Virus record (IMG/VR): IMGVR_UViG_3300047172_000213
Location: 107,416 to 171,415 of that record
From: a virus
Direction: 5' to 3' (one strand)
Length of the DNA stretch: 64,000 bases
The notes under the pieces are model-generated. The model saw only the letters and a program-made list of their open reading frames with translations. It ran no database searches and was not told the DNA's origin. Positions 51,108-58,460 of the stretch are shown here, piece by piece. Each line of letters starts with the position of its first letter. The first letter of the stretch is position 1. A program made the position numbers and the translations under genes.

Positions 51108-51412
51108 ACGGTCCTCGCGTGCAAGGCATCTCGGACGCTGTCTGCCGAGGTAGTCTTCACGTGCTGCCGCCAGACGTTGATGCTGACGACTTCCCAGTTG
51201 TTGGCGGTCTCGTCCCAGTAGGCCCAGACCTTCAGCTCGTCACGCATGCGGCGCAGCACATCGAGGTCCGCTGCAGGTAGCGGATCTAGCAGGGGGAAGG
51301 GGCGGTCACGCTGCCCGTTCAACGTCTCGAACGCCAGATACTCGCCCCAGCCGGCGGCGTTCCAGTACTCCACCAAGCGGATGAAGTGCTGCACATACGG
51401 GTGGTCTTTCAT
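51104..51412 (-). CDS. Hypothetical protein, first gene after a promoter
   Basis: 102 residues from ATG 51412 with GGAG upstream. Compact, Trp-rich alpha/beta sequence (VEYWNAAGWGEYLAF, RRMRDELKVWAYWDE, NNWEVVSINVWRQH). It lies about 30 bases downstream of the predicted transcription start, so it leads an operon that includes the deoxynucleotide enzymes. Function unknown. Confidence 0.65.
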   Translation of the reverse strand: MKDHPYVQHFIRLVEYWNAAGWGEYLAFETLNGQRDRPFPLLDPLPAADLDVLRRMRDELKVWAYWDETANNWEVVSINVWRQHVKTTSADSVRDALHARTV

Positions 51413-51448
51413 GGGCTCTCCGCGGGGCGGTGTCACCCCGTTGTCGGC

Positions 51449-51476
51449 CTTATGCCCGCCCGCCCCCAGGACTTGC
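51449..51476 (-). promoter_or_regulatory. Phage promoter motif, nucleotide-metabolism operon
   Basis: Minus strand GCAAGT (51476-51471), 16-base spacer, CATAAG (51454-51449) preceded by GGG. The spacer is G-rich like the copy at 2568. It begins just after the stop of the 65-residue gene. Predicted start near 51442, 30 bases before ATG 51412. Confidence 0.7.
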
Positions 51477-51480
51477 CGAG

Positions 51481-51678
51481 CTACTTCGCCAGCGGGGGAG
51501 GGGCAGCGTAGGTCCAGCCGTGGGCGAGGCGGTTGACCTCGGCCATGCTCTGCTCGACCTGGGCCTCGAGGGCGTTGCCCTCGTTGAGCAGGCGTATCGC
51601 GGCAGTAAGGGTACGGGCGGCGCGCAGGCGAGCGCGGATCTGGGCGAGCTTCTCGGGACGGCAGTCGATGACGTTCAC
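51481..51678 (-). CDS. Small helical protein of the lysis group
   Basis: 65 residues from GTG 51678, GTGA-coupled to the holin-like gene. Nearly all helical and charged (KLAQIRARLRAARTLTAAI, QVEQSMAEVNRLAHGW), with a Pro-rich end. No membrane segment or lipobox, so a spanin role is not supported. It might be a holin regulator, inferred only from coupling. Confidence 0.55.
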   Translation of the reverse strand: MNVIDCRPEKLAQIRARLRAARTLTAAIRLLNEGNALEAQVEQSMAEVNRLAHGWTYAAPPPLAK

Positions 51679-51965
51679 GCGGACTCCTTGTTGGGTTCCA
51701 TCTTCTCGGTCTTGTTTTCGAAGGCGGGCTTGCCGCAGCTCGAGCAGTTGGCGGCCAGCAGCGCACGCCTTGCAGCGATGCCGGAGGCGACCTGCCACAC
51801 ACCCAGGCCGACGCCCATCTGGGCCACGACGGCCCCTATGATGTGACAGTACGCCACCAGAGCGACGTTGGTGGAGAACTCGCCGGCGGCCATCTGGGTG
51901 CCGACGATGATCATGCCCACGAGGGTGTGGGCGATGGTCTGCCAGTTGAGGGTGATGTTGTTCAT
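51675..51965 (-). CDS. Holin-like membrane protein
   Basis: 96 residues from ATG 51965 with AAGGAG. Two hydrophobic segments: about residues 10-28 (IAHTLVGMIIVGTQMAAG) and 35-65 (VALVAYCHIIGAVVAQMG and following), then a hydrophilic tail with CSSC and charged residues. Size, topology and the adjacent endolysin-like gene fit a holin, which forms membrane lesions to release the lysin. Sequence alone does not prove this. Confidence 0.6.
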   Translation of the reverse strand: MNNITLNWQTIAHTLVGMIIVGTQMAAGEFSTNVALVAYCHIIGAVVAQMGVGLGVWQVASGIAARRALLAANCSSCGKPAFENKTEKMEPNKESA

Positions 51966-51975
51966 GGGAGCTCCT

Positions 51976-52620
51976 TCACGCTGCGCGCAGGACAACGACC
52001 GTGCGGCCGCGGTAGTCCTCCCACACGACATCCAGGTCGACCTCAGGACCGCCGCCGGGCACCTTGTAGTCGAAGGGCATGCCCTGCACCACCGCCCAGC
52101 CGCATCCAGGCTCGGCATGCTGCCCGTTGCGATCGAGCACGATGGAGCCCGACTTCCAGTAGAGGGTGACCAGCAGGGCGTAGAGCTCCGCGCTGGTGAG
52201 GCCGACGCCCGCCCCGATGTAGCCGCCGGCGATGAAGCCCATCTTCACGATGACCGCGGCCGCGGCGTTGGCATGGGCAATCTTGTCGGCGGGCAGCCCG
52301 CCCATGCTCTCGAGATCGATGAAGAGCGTGAGCCCGGCCGGCAGATTGAGCGCCCGCAGCTTCTGACAGGCCACCGTGGCCATGCTCGCCCCGAGTGCTG
52401 CTGAGGGCTGGTAGCCAGGAGCCGGTGAGAACATGACGAAGGCCACCTGCAGGCCCGCGCTGAGCGCGAGGTCGATGTCCGACTGGGTGACCTGCTCGGC
52501 GTAGAGGAAGACCCCCGTGAACTTGTCCGCGACCAGCGCAGCGGCTTCGGTCGCCGTGATGTGCGAGATCGTGTCGGCCCAGCGACTACCGGGAGTGGGC
52601 GTAGCGACGCTATAGTTCAT
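51976..52620 (-). CDS. Endolysin-like protein, DUF1906 glycoside-hydrolase-type domain
   Basis: 214 residues, ATG 52620 with AGGAG. It follows the DUF1906/Rv2525c-like TIM-barrel pattern: ITATEAAALVADKFTGVFLY, LQVAFVMFSP, LTLFIDLESMGG, GFIAGGYIGAG and a closing strand VVQGMPFDYKVPGGGP. E and D residues of the FIDLE strand are candidate catalytic residues. The domain occurs in phage lysins and cell-wall enzymes. No signal peptide; the neighbouring holin-like protein would provide export. Confidence 0.7.
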   Translation of the reverse strand: MNYSVATPTPGSRWADTISHITATEAAALVADKFTGVFLYAEQVTQSDIDLALSAGLQVAFVMFSPAPGYQPSAALGASMATVACQKLRALNLPAGLTLFIDLESMGGLPADKIAHANAAAAVIVKMGFIAGGYIGAGVGLTSAELYALLVTLYWKSGSIVLDRNGQHAEPGCGWAVVQGMPFDYKVPGGGPEVDLDVVWEDYRGRTVVVLRAA

Positions 52621-52638
52621 GTGGGTCTCCTCTGGGTG

Positions 52639-53136
52639 CTACTTCGTGTGGCCGGCGTGCTTCATCGCCGCAACCGCCGTAGCGAGCTCCTTGACGCCCG
52701 CGATGGGTCCCGTCGTGGCCACGGCACCGGCAGTCGCCGAAGCTGGAGGGTTCTGGAAGTCGCTCACGATGGTCTCGACCTGCACGACGGCATCACTGAC
52801 GGCCTGCATCAGGCTTTGGAAGTCGGGCGAGGGGTTCTTGGCGTCGATGGCCGCCTGCACACCGTCTTCGAGCGTCGCGAGCGCAGCACGCGCCGCCACC
52901 ATGGCCTGCGTGAACTTCGGCTGCGCCACCACAAGGGCGCTGGCCGGAAGCAAAGGCGTAATGGTCGACCAGGCCGTCTGGGCCAAGGTCAGGGCGTTCT
53001 CCGCCGCCGAGTCGAAGCTCTGCACGGCAGCGACGGGGTTGTTCACGATGTTCTGCCACCAGCTACTGGCGCAGCCTTCGGTGCCGAGCAGCGTGGTGGC
53101 GACGACGAGGACGAGTACGGCGAGGCGCTTGTTCAT
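52639..53136 (-). CDS. Predicted lipoprotein of the lysis group
   Basis: 165 residues from ATG 53136 with GGGAG. Signal peptide MNKRLAVLVLVVATTLLGTEGC: basic n-region, hydrophobic core, and lipobox-like TEGC with Cys22. The mature part is helical and Ala/Val/Gln-rich (FDSAAENALTLAQTAW, LATLEDGVQAAIDAKN). It could act as an outer-membrane spanin-like protein or surface lipoprotein. The location beside the lysin supports a lysis role, unproven. Confidence 0.7.
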   Translation of the reverse strand: MNKRLAVLVLVVATTLLGTEGCASSWWQNIVNNPVAAVQSFDSAAENALTLAQTAWSTITPLLPASALVVAQPKFTQAMVAARAALATLEDGVQAAIDAKNPSPDFQSLMQAVSDAVVQVETIVSDFQNPPASATAGAVATTGPIAGVKELATAVAAMKHAGHTK

Positions 53137-53765
53137 CTCTTGCTCCCTGATGCGCGCGGGGCGCGCGGCTTGGTGACGTTGGGCGTGGGCAGCTGTGGAC
53201 GGCGCACCGGCGCCGAGCGCTGACCGGACTTCTGGGGCTTGCGTGCGACGACCTGCGAAGGCCCACGGGCCGCAGGAGCCGTCACGGTCTTCTTCACTAC
53301 GGGCTGGCGCGGAGGCACGAGGGGCTTGCGTGGAAGCGCCTTGGCGCCAGCGGCAGGCAGCGGCTGCGTCTTCGGAGCGACAGCGGTGGCGATGGCCTTG
53401 TGCGCGCTCTCCTCGCTGCCCGTGAGCTGAGCGATGGCCGCGGTCATCAGCGAGACCATGGCCGCGTAAGGCAGGCTCTCCGGGACCAGACCAGGCTGGA
53501 TGTCCTCGAGCAGGTCCCAAACGTCGGTGGTGATGAACTGAGGCGGGTAGGGCGGCTTGCGTGGCAGCACCAGGTCGTAACCCGCGAGGTAGAGCGCCCC
53601 GACGAGGGAGTACTTCACCTTGCCCGGCGAGTGCGGACCGACGGCAACACCCGAGGCGTTCGCGTAGTGCGCGCCGGTCTGGAGGTACACCTCTTCGCTC
53701 GGGATGAGCGCGAGGGCCCTCGAAAGGACCGTGATGGACTGCTCCTTGGTGAGACGAGTGGGCAT
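53133..53765 (-). CDS. Hypothetical protein with basic Pro/Lys-rich tail
   Basis: 210 residues, ATG 53765. Residues 1-115 are a compact alpha/beta domain (EQSITVLSRALALIPSEE, KYSLVGALYLAGYDLV). Residues 120-210 are a disordered Pro/Lys/Arg-rich tail typical of nucleic-acid- or virion-binding regions. ATGA-coupled to the lipoprotein gene. Function unknown. Confidence 0.6.
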   Translation of the reverse strand: MPTRLTKEQSITVLSRALALIPSEEVYLQTGAHYANASGVAVGPHSPGKVKYSLVGALYLAGYDLVLPRKPPYPPQFITTDVWDLLEDIQPGLVPESLPYAAMVSLMTAAIAQLTGSEESAHKAIATAVAPKTQPLPAAGAKALPRKPLVPPRQPVVKKTVTAPAARGPSQVVARKPQKSGQRSAPVRRPQLPTPNVTKPRAPRASGSKR

Positions 53766-53780
53766 GTTCTTTCCCTGAGC

Positions 53781-54374
53781 CTACCAGCGCCTGCGAGAAG
53801 CGACCGTCTTGGTCAGCGCGGCCATGGCGGCATCTTCCCTCGGTACCAGGCCTCGGCGCAACATGGCCCCCAAGATCAGGCCGCAGGTGCGTGCATCGAC
53901 GGCAGCGCGGTGGGCGTCTTCCATCGCGACATCGTAGCGGGCAGCGACCTCAGCGAGCTTGTTGCCCGCTCCGCCGATGTGGCGAGCGAGGTCCAACGTG
54001 CAGACGAGCATCTTGGGCGAGAGCGCCGGGCGGTTCAACCGCTGCAGCTCCTGCGAGAGCATGCGCATGTCGAACGACGCGTTGTGCGCAGCCCAGACGT
54101 CGTGGGAGAACTCCATCAGCAGGTTAGGCAGCACCTGGGAGAACGTGGGACGTCCGGTGAGGTCCTTCCTGTCGATGTGGTTGATCTCGAGCGCCTTGTG
54201 CACGTCGGCGTTGTTCCAGTCGACGCCCTCGGGGCAGAGCAGCTGCGACCACTCGTGAACAGGTTGGCCGCCTTCGAATACGACCACGGCGATCTCTACT
54301 ATGCGCGCTCGACCGTCCAGTCCTGTGGTTTCTGTGTCGAAGGCGATCCACCCATCAGCCCACATCGCGTGCAC
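53781..54374 (-). CDS. DnaQ-like 3'-5' exonuclease
   Basis: 197 residues from GTG 54374 just after GGAGGAAG; ATG 54365 is the alternative. DEDDh motifs: FDTETTGL (first Asp and Glu), NASFDMRML (third), and HRAAVDARTC with the His-Asp pair. The first acidic set is close to the N-terminus, in the part overlapping the upstream gene, so that overlap must be read in this frame. The polymerase carries its own proofreading domain, so this separate enzyme may act in repair, in host DNA degradation, or on RNA. Confidence 0.8.
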   Translation of the reverse strand: MHAMWADGWIAFDTETTGLDGRARIVEIAVVVFEGGQPVHEWSQLLCPEGVDWNNADVHKALEINHIDRKDLTGRPTFSQVLPNLLMEFSHDVWAAHNASFDMRMLSQELQRLNRPALSPKMLVCTLDLARHIGGAGNKLAEVAARYDVAMEDAHRAAVDARTCGLILGAMLRRGLVPREDAAMAALTKTVASRRRW

Positions 54375-54844
54375 CTTCCTCCGTCTTTCGTAGCACGCCA
54401 GATGTCGAGTGCATCAGAGGCGGCTGCTACAACGAGCGGGTCTTCTTCTGCTAGTACAACACGCTCGGACAAGATGAAAGCTACTTCTTCTGACCGACGG
54501 ATAAAAAAGAGGGCCCCGTAGGAGGCGGCGACCCTGTACTCAGCGCGCGGATGGTTCAACGCGCGGCGTACGAAGGTCTCCACCTGCAGGTTGTCGTGGA
54601 AGAGCCCCGCACCCACCGGCAGGTGCGCGGGCTCCGCCACAAGCTCGCTCTTGGCCGCGCGCAGTAGCTGACCGCGCAATGCGTCAGCTCCCTGCCGGCG
54701 GAAGATCATGTGCAGGCCCTTGATGGCCACGAGGCGCTTGTTGTTCTCCGCGCCCAGCGGCTCGTTCTTGAGGCGGAGCTGGTACCAGTGCGTGAGCACA
54801 CACTTGAGGGCCGGGAACACGTCCACGCTCTTCGTGTCTAGCAC
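54299..54844 (-). CDS. Hypothetical helical-repeat-like protein
   Basis: 181 residues from GTG 54844 with AGGAG. Mostly short helices (LKCVLTHWYQLRLK, DALRGQLLRAAKSEL, NHPRAEYRVAASYGALF, DPLVVAAASDALDIW), suggestive of a small HEAT/ARM-like array. A CTRCG motif lies near the end. The C-terminal 76 bases overlap the exonuclease in another frame. Preceded by a promoter; first gene of the exonuclease-lysis operon. Confidence 0.6.
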   Translation of the reverse strand: MLDTKSVDVFPALKCVLTHWYQLRLKNEPLGAENNKRLVAIKGLHMIFRRQGADALRGQLLRAAKSELVAEPAHLPVGAGLFHDNLQVETFVRRALNHPRAEYRVAASYGALFFIRRSEEVAFILSERVVLAEEDPLVVAAASDALDIWRATKDGGRCTRCGLMGGSPSTQKPQDWTVERA

Positions 54845-54866
54845 CGTCTCCTGCTAGCCGCAGCCT

Positions 54867-54894
54867 CTTATGCCCACCAGAAACCCGCTTTTGC
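54867..54894 (-). promoter_or_regulatory. Phage promoter motif, exonuclease-lysis operon
   Basis: Minus strand GCAAAA (54894-54889), 16-base spacer, CATAAG (54872-54867) preceded by GGG. Predicted start near 54860; AGGAG and GTG 54844 follow within 16 bases. It lies between the stop of the upstream zinc protein gene at 54910 and the helical-repeat gene. Confidence 0.65.
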
Positions 54895-54909
54895 TGGTCC
54901 ACGGCCCCT

Positions 54910-55182
54910 TCATCCGAGCAGCTCGAGATTGTGGCACGACTCGCACGTGCCCGTAAGAGCAAGTACCAGGTCAGTCTTCTCCTGGCGGCACTTGTTGCAC
55001 ACCAAGTCGACGGCGCCCGTCATGGCGGCTAGAAGAGCGGCGTCGCCGAGAGGAGAATCAGGGGCAATGGCCTTGAGCATCTTCACCTCGGTCTGGTGAA
55101 CGACCCTGTCCGTTCGGTTCTCCTCCAGCTTCGCGCGCACTTCGGGAGCCAGCCGACTGACGGGCTGCTTCCCGAAGGCCAT
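54910..55182 (-). CDS. Small zinc-ribbon protein (90 aa)
   Basis: ATG 55182. Residues 1-60 are helical (RLAPEVRAKLEEN, SPLGDAALLAAMTGAVD). Residues 62-90 hold CNKCRQ...CESCHN, a short zinc ribbon. Very close to the upstream gene stop. Several genes in this region carry the same kind of tail-end CxxC pair. Function unknown. Confidence 0.6.
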   Translation of the reverse strand: MAFGKQPVSRLAPEVRAKLEENRTDRVVHQTEVKMLKAIAPDSPLGDAALLAAMTGAVDLVCNKCRQEKTDLVLALTGTCESCHNLELLG

Positions 55183-55183
55183 T

Positions 55184-56008
55184 CTACGTCTCGCTGTGCG
55201 ACGGCTCGTGCGCTTCCGCACGGGCCGTGCAGGCAGCACCGCAGTAGATGGCGCCGGGGTACGCGACCGTCTTCTTCTTGCAGTGGGCGCACATCGATGC
55301 CTGCAGTGCGTCGAGTCGCACCCACGCGGCGTGAAGCACGGCCTTCGCACCCTCTGCCCTCTCAGGCGGCGACCGCCACCACGCCATGGCTGCGTCGGAC
55401 ACGGCCTTCTCGGCCTCGCCTGTGAGAATGAGATCCCGCGCGAAGGCCTCGTCGCGGGCCGTCTGCTTCGGCGTTGGAGTGGTCTTGGCCTCGTACTCGA
55501 GCTCGGCCTGCAGCATGGGCACGAACCTAGCTCGAAAGACCTTCTCGCAGAATGCAGTCGCCGCGGGGTCGGACTTCCACGCGCCGTACTCCCAGGGGTC
55601 ATCGAGGTGCGTTTCGCTCTGCCAAGCCTCGAAGTCTTCTTCGTCCCCGCACCCTGCCTCAAAGAGATGCGCGAGTAGATCTATCTCTTCGCCAGTATAC
55701 TTCCAGTTAGTGCCCTTCTCCTTGCGGACCGCTTCGTTACGCGCCGTGATGGCATCCTTGATGGCCGCAGCGGTGGCGTGGCTATCGAAGACCAGCCCCT
55801 CATTCAGCCACCCGTGCAGCAACTTGCCACGCAAGTAGTCGACGTTCAGACCGCAGAGAAACTGGCGGAACTCCATGCCCGGTTCGACCCAGATGTACGA
55901 GTAGTTTCCGTAGTCGGATACCGCTGAGAAGAACCCGATCTCCGTGGCGATGACAATGTGCGCCCAGCTCCCGACGCGATCGCGTTTGATGTAGTACCGC
56001 TTCAGCAT
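55184..56008 (-). CDS. Conserved phage protein with C-terminal zinc ribbon (274 aa)
   Basis: ATG 56008 with GGAGGAG. N-terminal alpha/beta part contains FRQFLCGLNVDYLRGKLLHG, a segment I recognise from phage proteins of unknown function. The middle is charged helices. The last 40 residues hold CAHCKKK...CGAAC, a zinc ribbon. No enzyme signature. Overlaps the 63-residue gene by 7 bases. Confidence 0.65.
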   Translation of the reverse strand: MLKRYYIKRDRVGSWAHIVIATEIGFFSAVSDYGNYSYIWVEPGMEFRQFLCGLNVDYLRGKLLHGWLNEGLVFDSHATAAAIKDAITARNEAVRKEKGTNWKYTGEEIDLLAHLFEAGCGDEEDFEAWQSETHLDDPWEYGAWKSDPAATAFCEKVFRARFVPMLQAELEYEAKTTPTPKQTARDEAFARDLILTGEAEKAVSDAAMAWWRSPPERAEGAKAVLHAAWVRLDALQASMCAHCKKKTVAYPGAIYCGAACTARAEAHEPSHSET

Positions 56009-56193
56009 CGCTCCTCCTGTTGCCGCTTCTTGGCCCTGACCCAGTTGGGGCAGCCCGTCTCGTGACAAGCCGTACCGTTGATGACCGCGACCGAGCACTG
56101 GGAGCACCTCGGGCGCCACACGCGCTGCGCCCTGTCGTACTCGCTCGCGTCGAAACCACGCGCGCGTAGCTGCCTGAGAACTCCGCGTGCCAT
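56002..56193 (-). CDS. Very small zinc protein (63 aa)
   Basis: ATG 56193. Basic sequence with CSQC at residues 30-33 and CHETGC at about 43-48, a C4/C3H-type zinc knuckle, then KKRQQEERC. Start follows the upstream stop by one base. Likely a nucleic-acid or protein adaptor; function unknown. Confidence 0.6.
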   Translation of the reverse strand: MARGVLRQLRARGFDASEYDRAQRVWRPRCSQCSVAVINGTACHETGCPNWVRAKKRQQEERC

Positions 56194-56553
56194 CTACTTG
56201 CTCTTCGCCGCGGCTTCGGCCCGCCGCTTCTTCAGCTGCAACAGGCCGTACTCGCTGTGCGTGTTCTTGCGCCGGCGGCTGGACGGCTTCATCTCCTCCT
56301 TGCAGACGTGGCAGGCCTCGCCGCTGCCCGTGAAAGCCAGGCAGTACGGCCGGCCCCCGCAGTAGCCGTGCTTGACCTTGAAGGCGCGCAGCTGGTGCTC
56401 GCTGCGGTAGCAGGCGTCGAAGTGTTGCTCGATCCGGTCCTGGATGAGAACCGCGCCGGTTAGCACCCTGAGGTCGTTGAGGTTGAGCGCCCGCCGCACC
56501 TTCGCGGGCAGGTTCTTCATGAGAGAGAGCTCTACTGAATCACGTCGGGCCAT
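56194..56553 (-). CDS. Basic zinc-ribbon protein (119 aa)
   Basis: ATG 56553, overlapping the upstream gene by 14 bases; the longer upstream frame lies inside that gene and is rejected. Helical N-terminus (LMKNLPAKVRRALNLNDLRVLTG has regular turns), then CYRSE, CGGRPYC, and CHVCKEE, giving a zinc site. Strongly basic C-terminus (RRAEAAAKSK). A DNA- or RNA-binding role is plausible. Function unknown. Confidence 0.6.
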   Translation of the reverse strand: MARRDSVELSLMKNLPAKVRRALNLNDLRVLTGAVLIQDRIEQHFDACYRSEHQLRAFKVKHGYCGGRPYCLAFTGSGEACHVCKEEMKPSSRRRKNTHSEYGLLQLKKRRAEAAAKSK

Positions 56554-56761
56554 TTTCTTCTTTCTCCTTTTCCAGCAGGATGAGCTTCGCTGCCTCGAAG
56601 TCTGCTGCGTCTTTGGTCTCTTGCCGCACCCACGACAGCTCACCGAAGCCGTCGATGCTGTGGCCGAGCAGCTGGTAGAACTGCTCTCTATCCGCCACGT
56701 GCACGTCCATGTACTGGACGACCTTGAACTCGAAGTGACCCGCTTCAAACAGCCGCTTCAC
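56540..56761 (-). CDS. Small hypothetical protein (73 aa)
   Basis: GTG 56761, GTGA-coupled to the upstream gene. Alpha/beta, acidic (HFEFKVVQYMDVHVADREQ; AADFEAAKLILLEKEKEE). No cysteines. The beta strand FKVVQYMDVHV suggests a small ferredoxin-like fold. Function unknown. Confidence 0.55.
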   Translation of the reverse strand: MKRLFEAGHFEFKVVQYMDVHVADREQFYQLLGHSIDGFGELSWVRQETKDAADFEAAKLILLEKEKEENGPT

Positions 56762-57018
56762 GATGGCGTTGGGCCTGAAGCGCGCACGATAATCGTTGCT
56801 GCCTGCAACCCGCAGAATCTCGATGGCTGCATGGGCTGCGGCCGGTTCAGCACTTTCTCGTAGAGCCCGATGATGCGCCCCCAGAGCACGCCGTCGAGGA
56901 TCATGCCCTTGTCGAAGTACTTCTTGATGACGTCCTGCGCCACCTCGCGAAAGTTGATCTCCTCGATGTCCTTCTTGATCGCCTTCTTCGCTGCCGTGTT
57001 CTTACCTACCGCTGTCAT
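56758..57018 (-). CDS. Small hypothetical protein (86 aa)
   Basis: ATG 57018, ATGA-coupled to the upstream gene. Lys-rich N-terminus, then helices (INFREVAQDVIKKYF, VLWGRIIGLYEKVLN). Basic overall. A nucleic-acid-binding role is possible but unproven. Function unknown. Confidence 0.55.
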   Translation of the reverse strand: MTAVGKNTAAKKAIKKDIEEINFREVAQDVIKKYFDKGMILDGVLWGRIIGLYEKVLNRPQPMQPSRFCGLQAATIIVRASGPTPS

Positions 57019-57436
57019 TCGCTCGGTACTCCTTCCACGGGCCCCCGGGGCAGGCCCGGCATGTCCCACGCATCATCCGGCACGAACGCGACACGCCGCT
57101 TCAGGATGTCGGCCTCAAGCTCCACCGGCTTGATGCCGATGCGCCGTACGGCCTCTTCCTTCACCACAATCCAGCCGCCAGTTCGGTAGGGGTTGTCGTT
57201 GTCGGGACTCTCCTTCGAGTCGACGCTGATAAGAATGATGCCCTTCTCCATCAGCTCCTTGCACTTGCTGCAGGGCTCCTTGTCGATGACCATCTTGCGT
57301 GGCGCCTTGTCGATAACCGTTCACCCATTCGAGCGTCGCGGCGATCTTCTTGCCGAAGCGCTGCTCCGCATTGAACCAAGAAGCAGCACTCGAGCGACGG
57401 GTTCAGGCCGTGCTCAGGCGAAAGAATGATGCCCAT
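57015..57436 (-). pseudogene. Conserved zinc protein gene with two apparent frameshifts
   Basis: Read in one frame, only fragments appear. Removing one T from each of two TT pairs (near 57378-57379 and 57315-57316 on the plus strand) joins three frames into one product of about 139 residues. It starts MGIILSPEHGLNPSLECCF, continues through FGKKIAATLEWVNG and DKAPRKMVIDKEPC, and ends with CSKCKELMEKGI and PYRTGGWIVVKEEA. The region length (422 bases) becomes a multiple of three only after both removals. The start is TGATG-coupled to the upstream gene. The last part alone (from ATG 57293, 92 residues) is an intact frame. The family is a small phage cysteine protein of unknown function. Sequencing error or real decay cannot be separated here. 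Confidence 0.65.
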
Positions 57437-57897
57437 CAGCGCACCCCTCGTCGCAAGACTTCATCGACAGTGCGCATAGTCTTGAGCTGCTTCTCGAACT
57501 GCTCGCGCGCCAAGCTCAAAGCTTCCTTGGGCGTTTTTGCGCTGGCGCACCAGATACCGCCCGAGTAACCGTTCCCGCTGTCATTGATGAAGGCGTTGTA
57601 CCCGATGACCTTCCCGCCGGTGGTGGCGTTGCTCCCCGTGGTCGATACGGACACGTAGGCGTAGCCCTCGAGGCCCTGCGCGCTGGCGTACCAGCCACAA
57701 TTCTCGCGAACACTCGGCTTCCACAACCCGCCAAGCGCCATGCACAACTCGTGTGCCCGCTGCGTAGCAGTCTGGAATGCTTTCCAGGTGCAGTTGAAGC
57801 CGCAGAATGGAGAGCAGTAGACAGACCCGCGGCGTACCGGGGTGTACCAGCGTTCTCCGTCTTCTCGCTTCCACACTCGCTTCGATGCCTTCATCAT
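57436..57897 (-). CDS. Conserved phage protein (153 aa)
   Basis: ATG 57897, ATGA-coupled to the upstream gene. N-terminus basic, then GERWYTPVRRGSVYCSPFCGFNCTW, which I recognise from several phage hypothetical proteins, with four Cys as a possible metal site (the phrase exceeds one motif, so the key residues are the C-x3-C-x3-C spacing near residue 30). The middle has VSVSTTGSNA beta strands. C-terminal helix LSLAREQFEKQLKTM. Function unknown. Confidence 0.65.
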   Translation of the reverse strand: MMKASKRVWKREDGERWYTPVRRGSVYCSPFCGFNCTWKAFQTATQRAHELCMALGGLWKPSVRENCGWYASAQGLEGYAYVSVSTTGSNATTGGKVIGYNAFINDSGNGYSGGIWCASAKTPKEALSLAREQFEKQLKTMRTVDEVLRRGVR

Positions 57898-58103
57898 CCC
57901 TCCTCGCCGGCACTAGGCTTGTTGGCGAACCCGTTCTGGCACACGTAGCTTGCGACGCGGCTGAGGGGCAGCTCGTAGGTGGTCCGGCTGCCTTTGGGCC
58001 GCACGGTCACCGCCCCGCTGTCTCGGTCGATGTAGAGGGTTCCCTCCTTCTCGCCGCCAGCCGAGTCAAGCTTGCCCCTCACTTTGAATGCCGCCTTACT
58101 CAT
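57894..58103 (-). CDS. Small beta-rich protein (69 aa)
   Basis: ATG 58103, six bases after GGAGG. Contains KVRGKLDSAGGEKEGTLYID and VTVRPKGSRTTYELPLSRV, the pattern of a small beta-barrel such as an SH3- or OB-like fold. Coupled to neighbours at both ends by ATGA. Function unknown. Confidence 0.6.
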   Translation of the reverse strand: MSKAAFKVRGKLDSAGGEKEGTLYIDRDSGAVTVRPKGSRTTYELPLSRVASYVCQNGFANKPSAGEEG

Positions 58104-58372
58104 GTAGTCCTCCATGTAGTGAATGCTTCGGCCAAGACGTCGGCCGCCTGCAGTGGCGTGCGCACCATCCTGCGCGTGTACCCACCCAAGACGTGCGGGT
58201 TGTCCCGCACCTGGGCCGGTAACAAGTCGCACAGGGAGATGTAGAACCCGACGAACACGCTCATGTGGTCATCGAACTCTTTCGCCAGATCGCCGTTTAT
58301 CCAAAGCATGAGAAGAAAAGCAGGCTCCTGCTGAGCCTCTACAACTCGCTTCGTCCAGGCATTGACGTCCAT
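58100..58372 (-). CDS. Small helical protein, first gene of an operon
   Basis: 90 residues, ATG 58372 with GAGAGG. Largely helical (NAWTKRVVEAQQEPAFLLMLW, LQAADVLAEAFTTW). Lies about a dozen bases downstream of the predicted transcription start. Function unknown. It leads the series of small cysteine proteins down to 54910. Confidence 0.6.
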   Translation of the reverse strand: MDVNAWTKRVVEAQQEPAFLLMLWINGDLAKEFDDHMSVFVGFYISLCDLLPAQVRDNPHVLGGYTRRMVRTPLQAADVLAEAFTTWRTT

Positions 58373-58390
58373 CGTAGAACCTCTCTGTTT

Positions 58391-58418
58391 CTTATCCCCC
58401 CTTCTTGCTTGAGCTTGC
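58391..58418 (-). promoter_or_regulatory. Phage promoter motif, small-protein operon
   Basis: Minus strand GCAAGC (58418-58413), 16-base spacer, GATAAG (58396-58391) preceded by GGG. Predicted start near 58384. It lies directly downstream of a terminator, the best example of a terminator-promoter boundary in the window. Confidence 0.7.
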
Positions 58419-58420
58419 AG

Positions 58421-58450
58421 CTAGAAGAAGCGGGCCCCCGAAGGGGCCAC
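58421..58450 (-). terminator. Terminator with UUCG tetraloop
   Basis: Minus strand GGCCCC, TTCG, GGGGCC (58448-58433), followed by CGCTTCTTCT. It ends the operon coming from 62892 and is followed by the promoter motif at 58418-58391. Confidence 0.75.
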
Positions 58451-58460
58451 GCCTCAGTGC

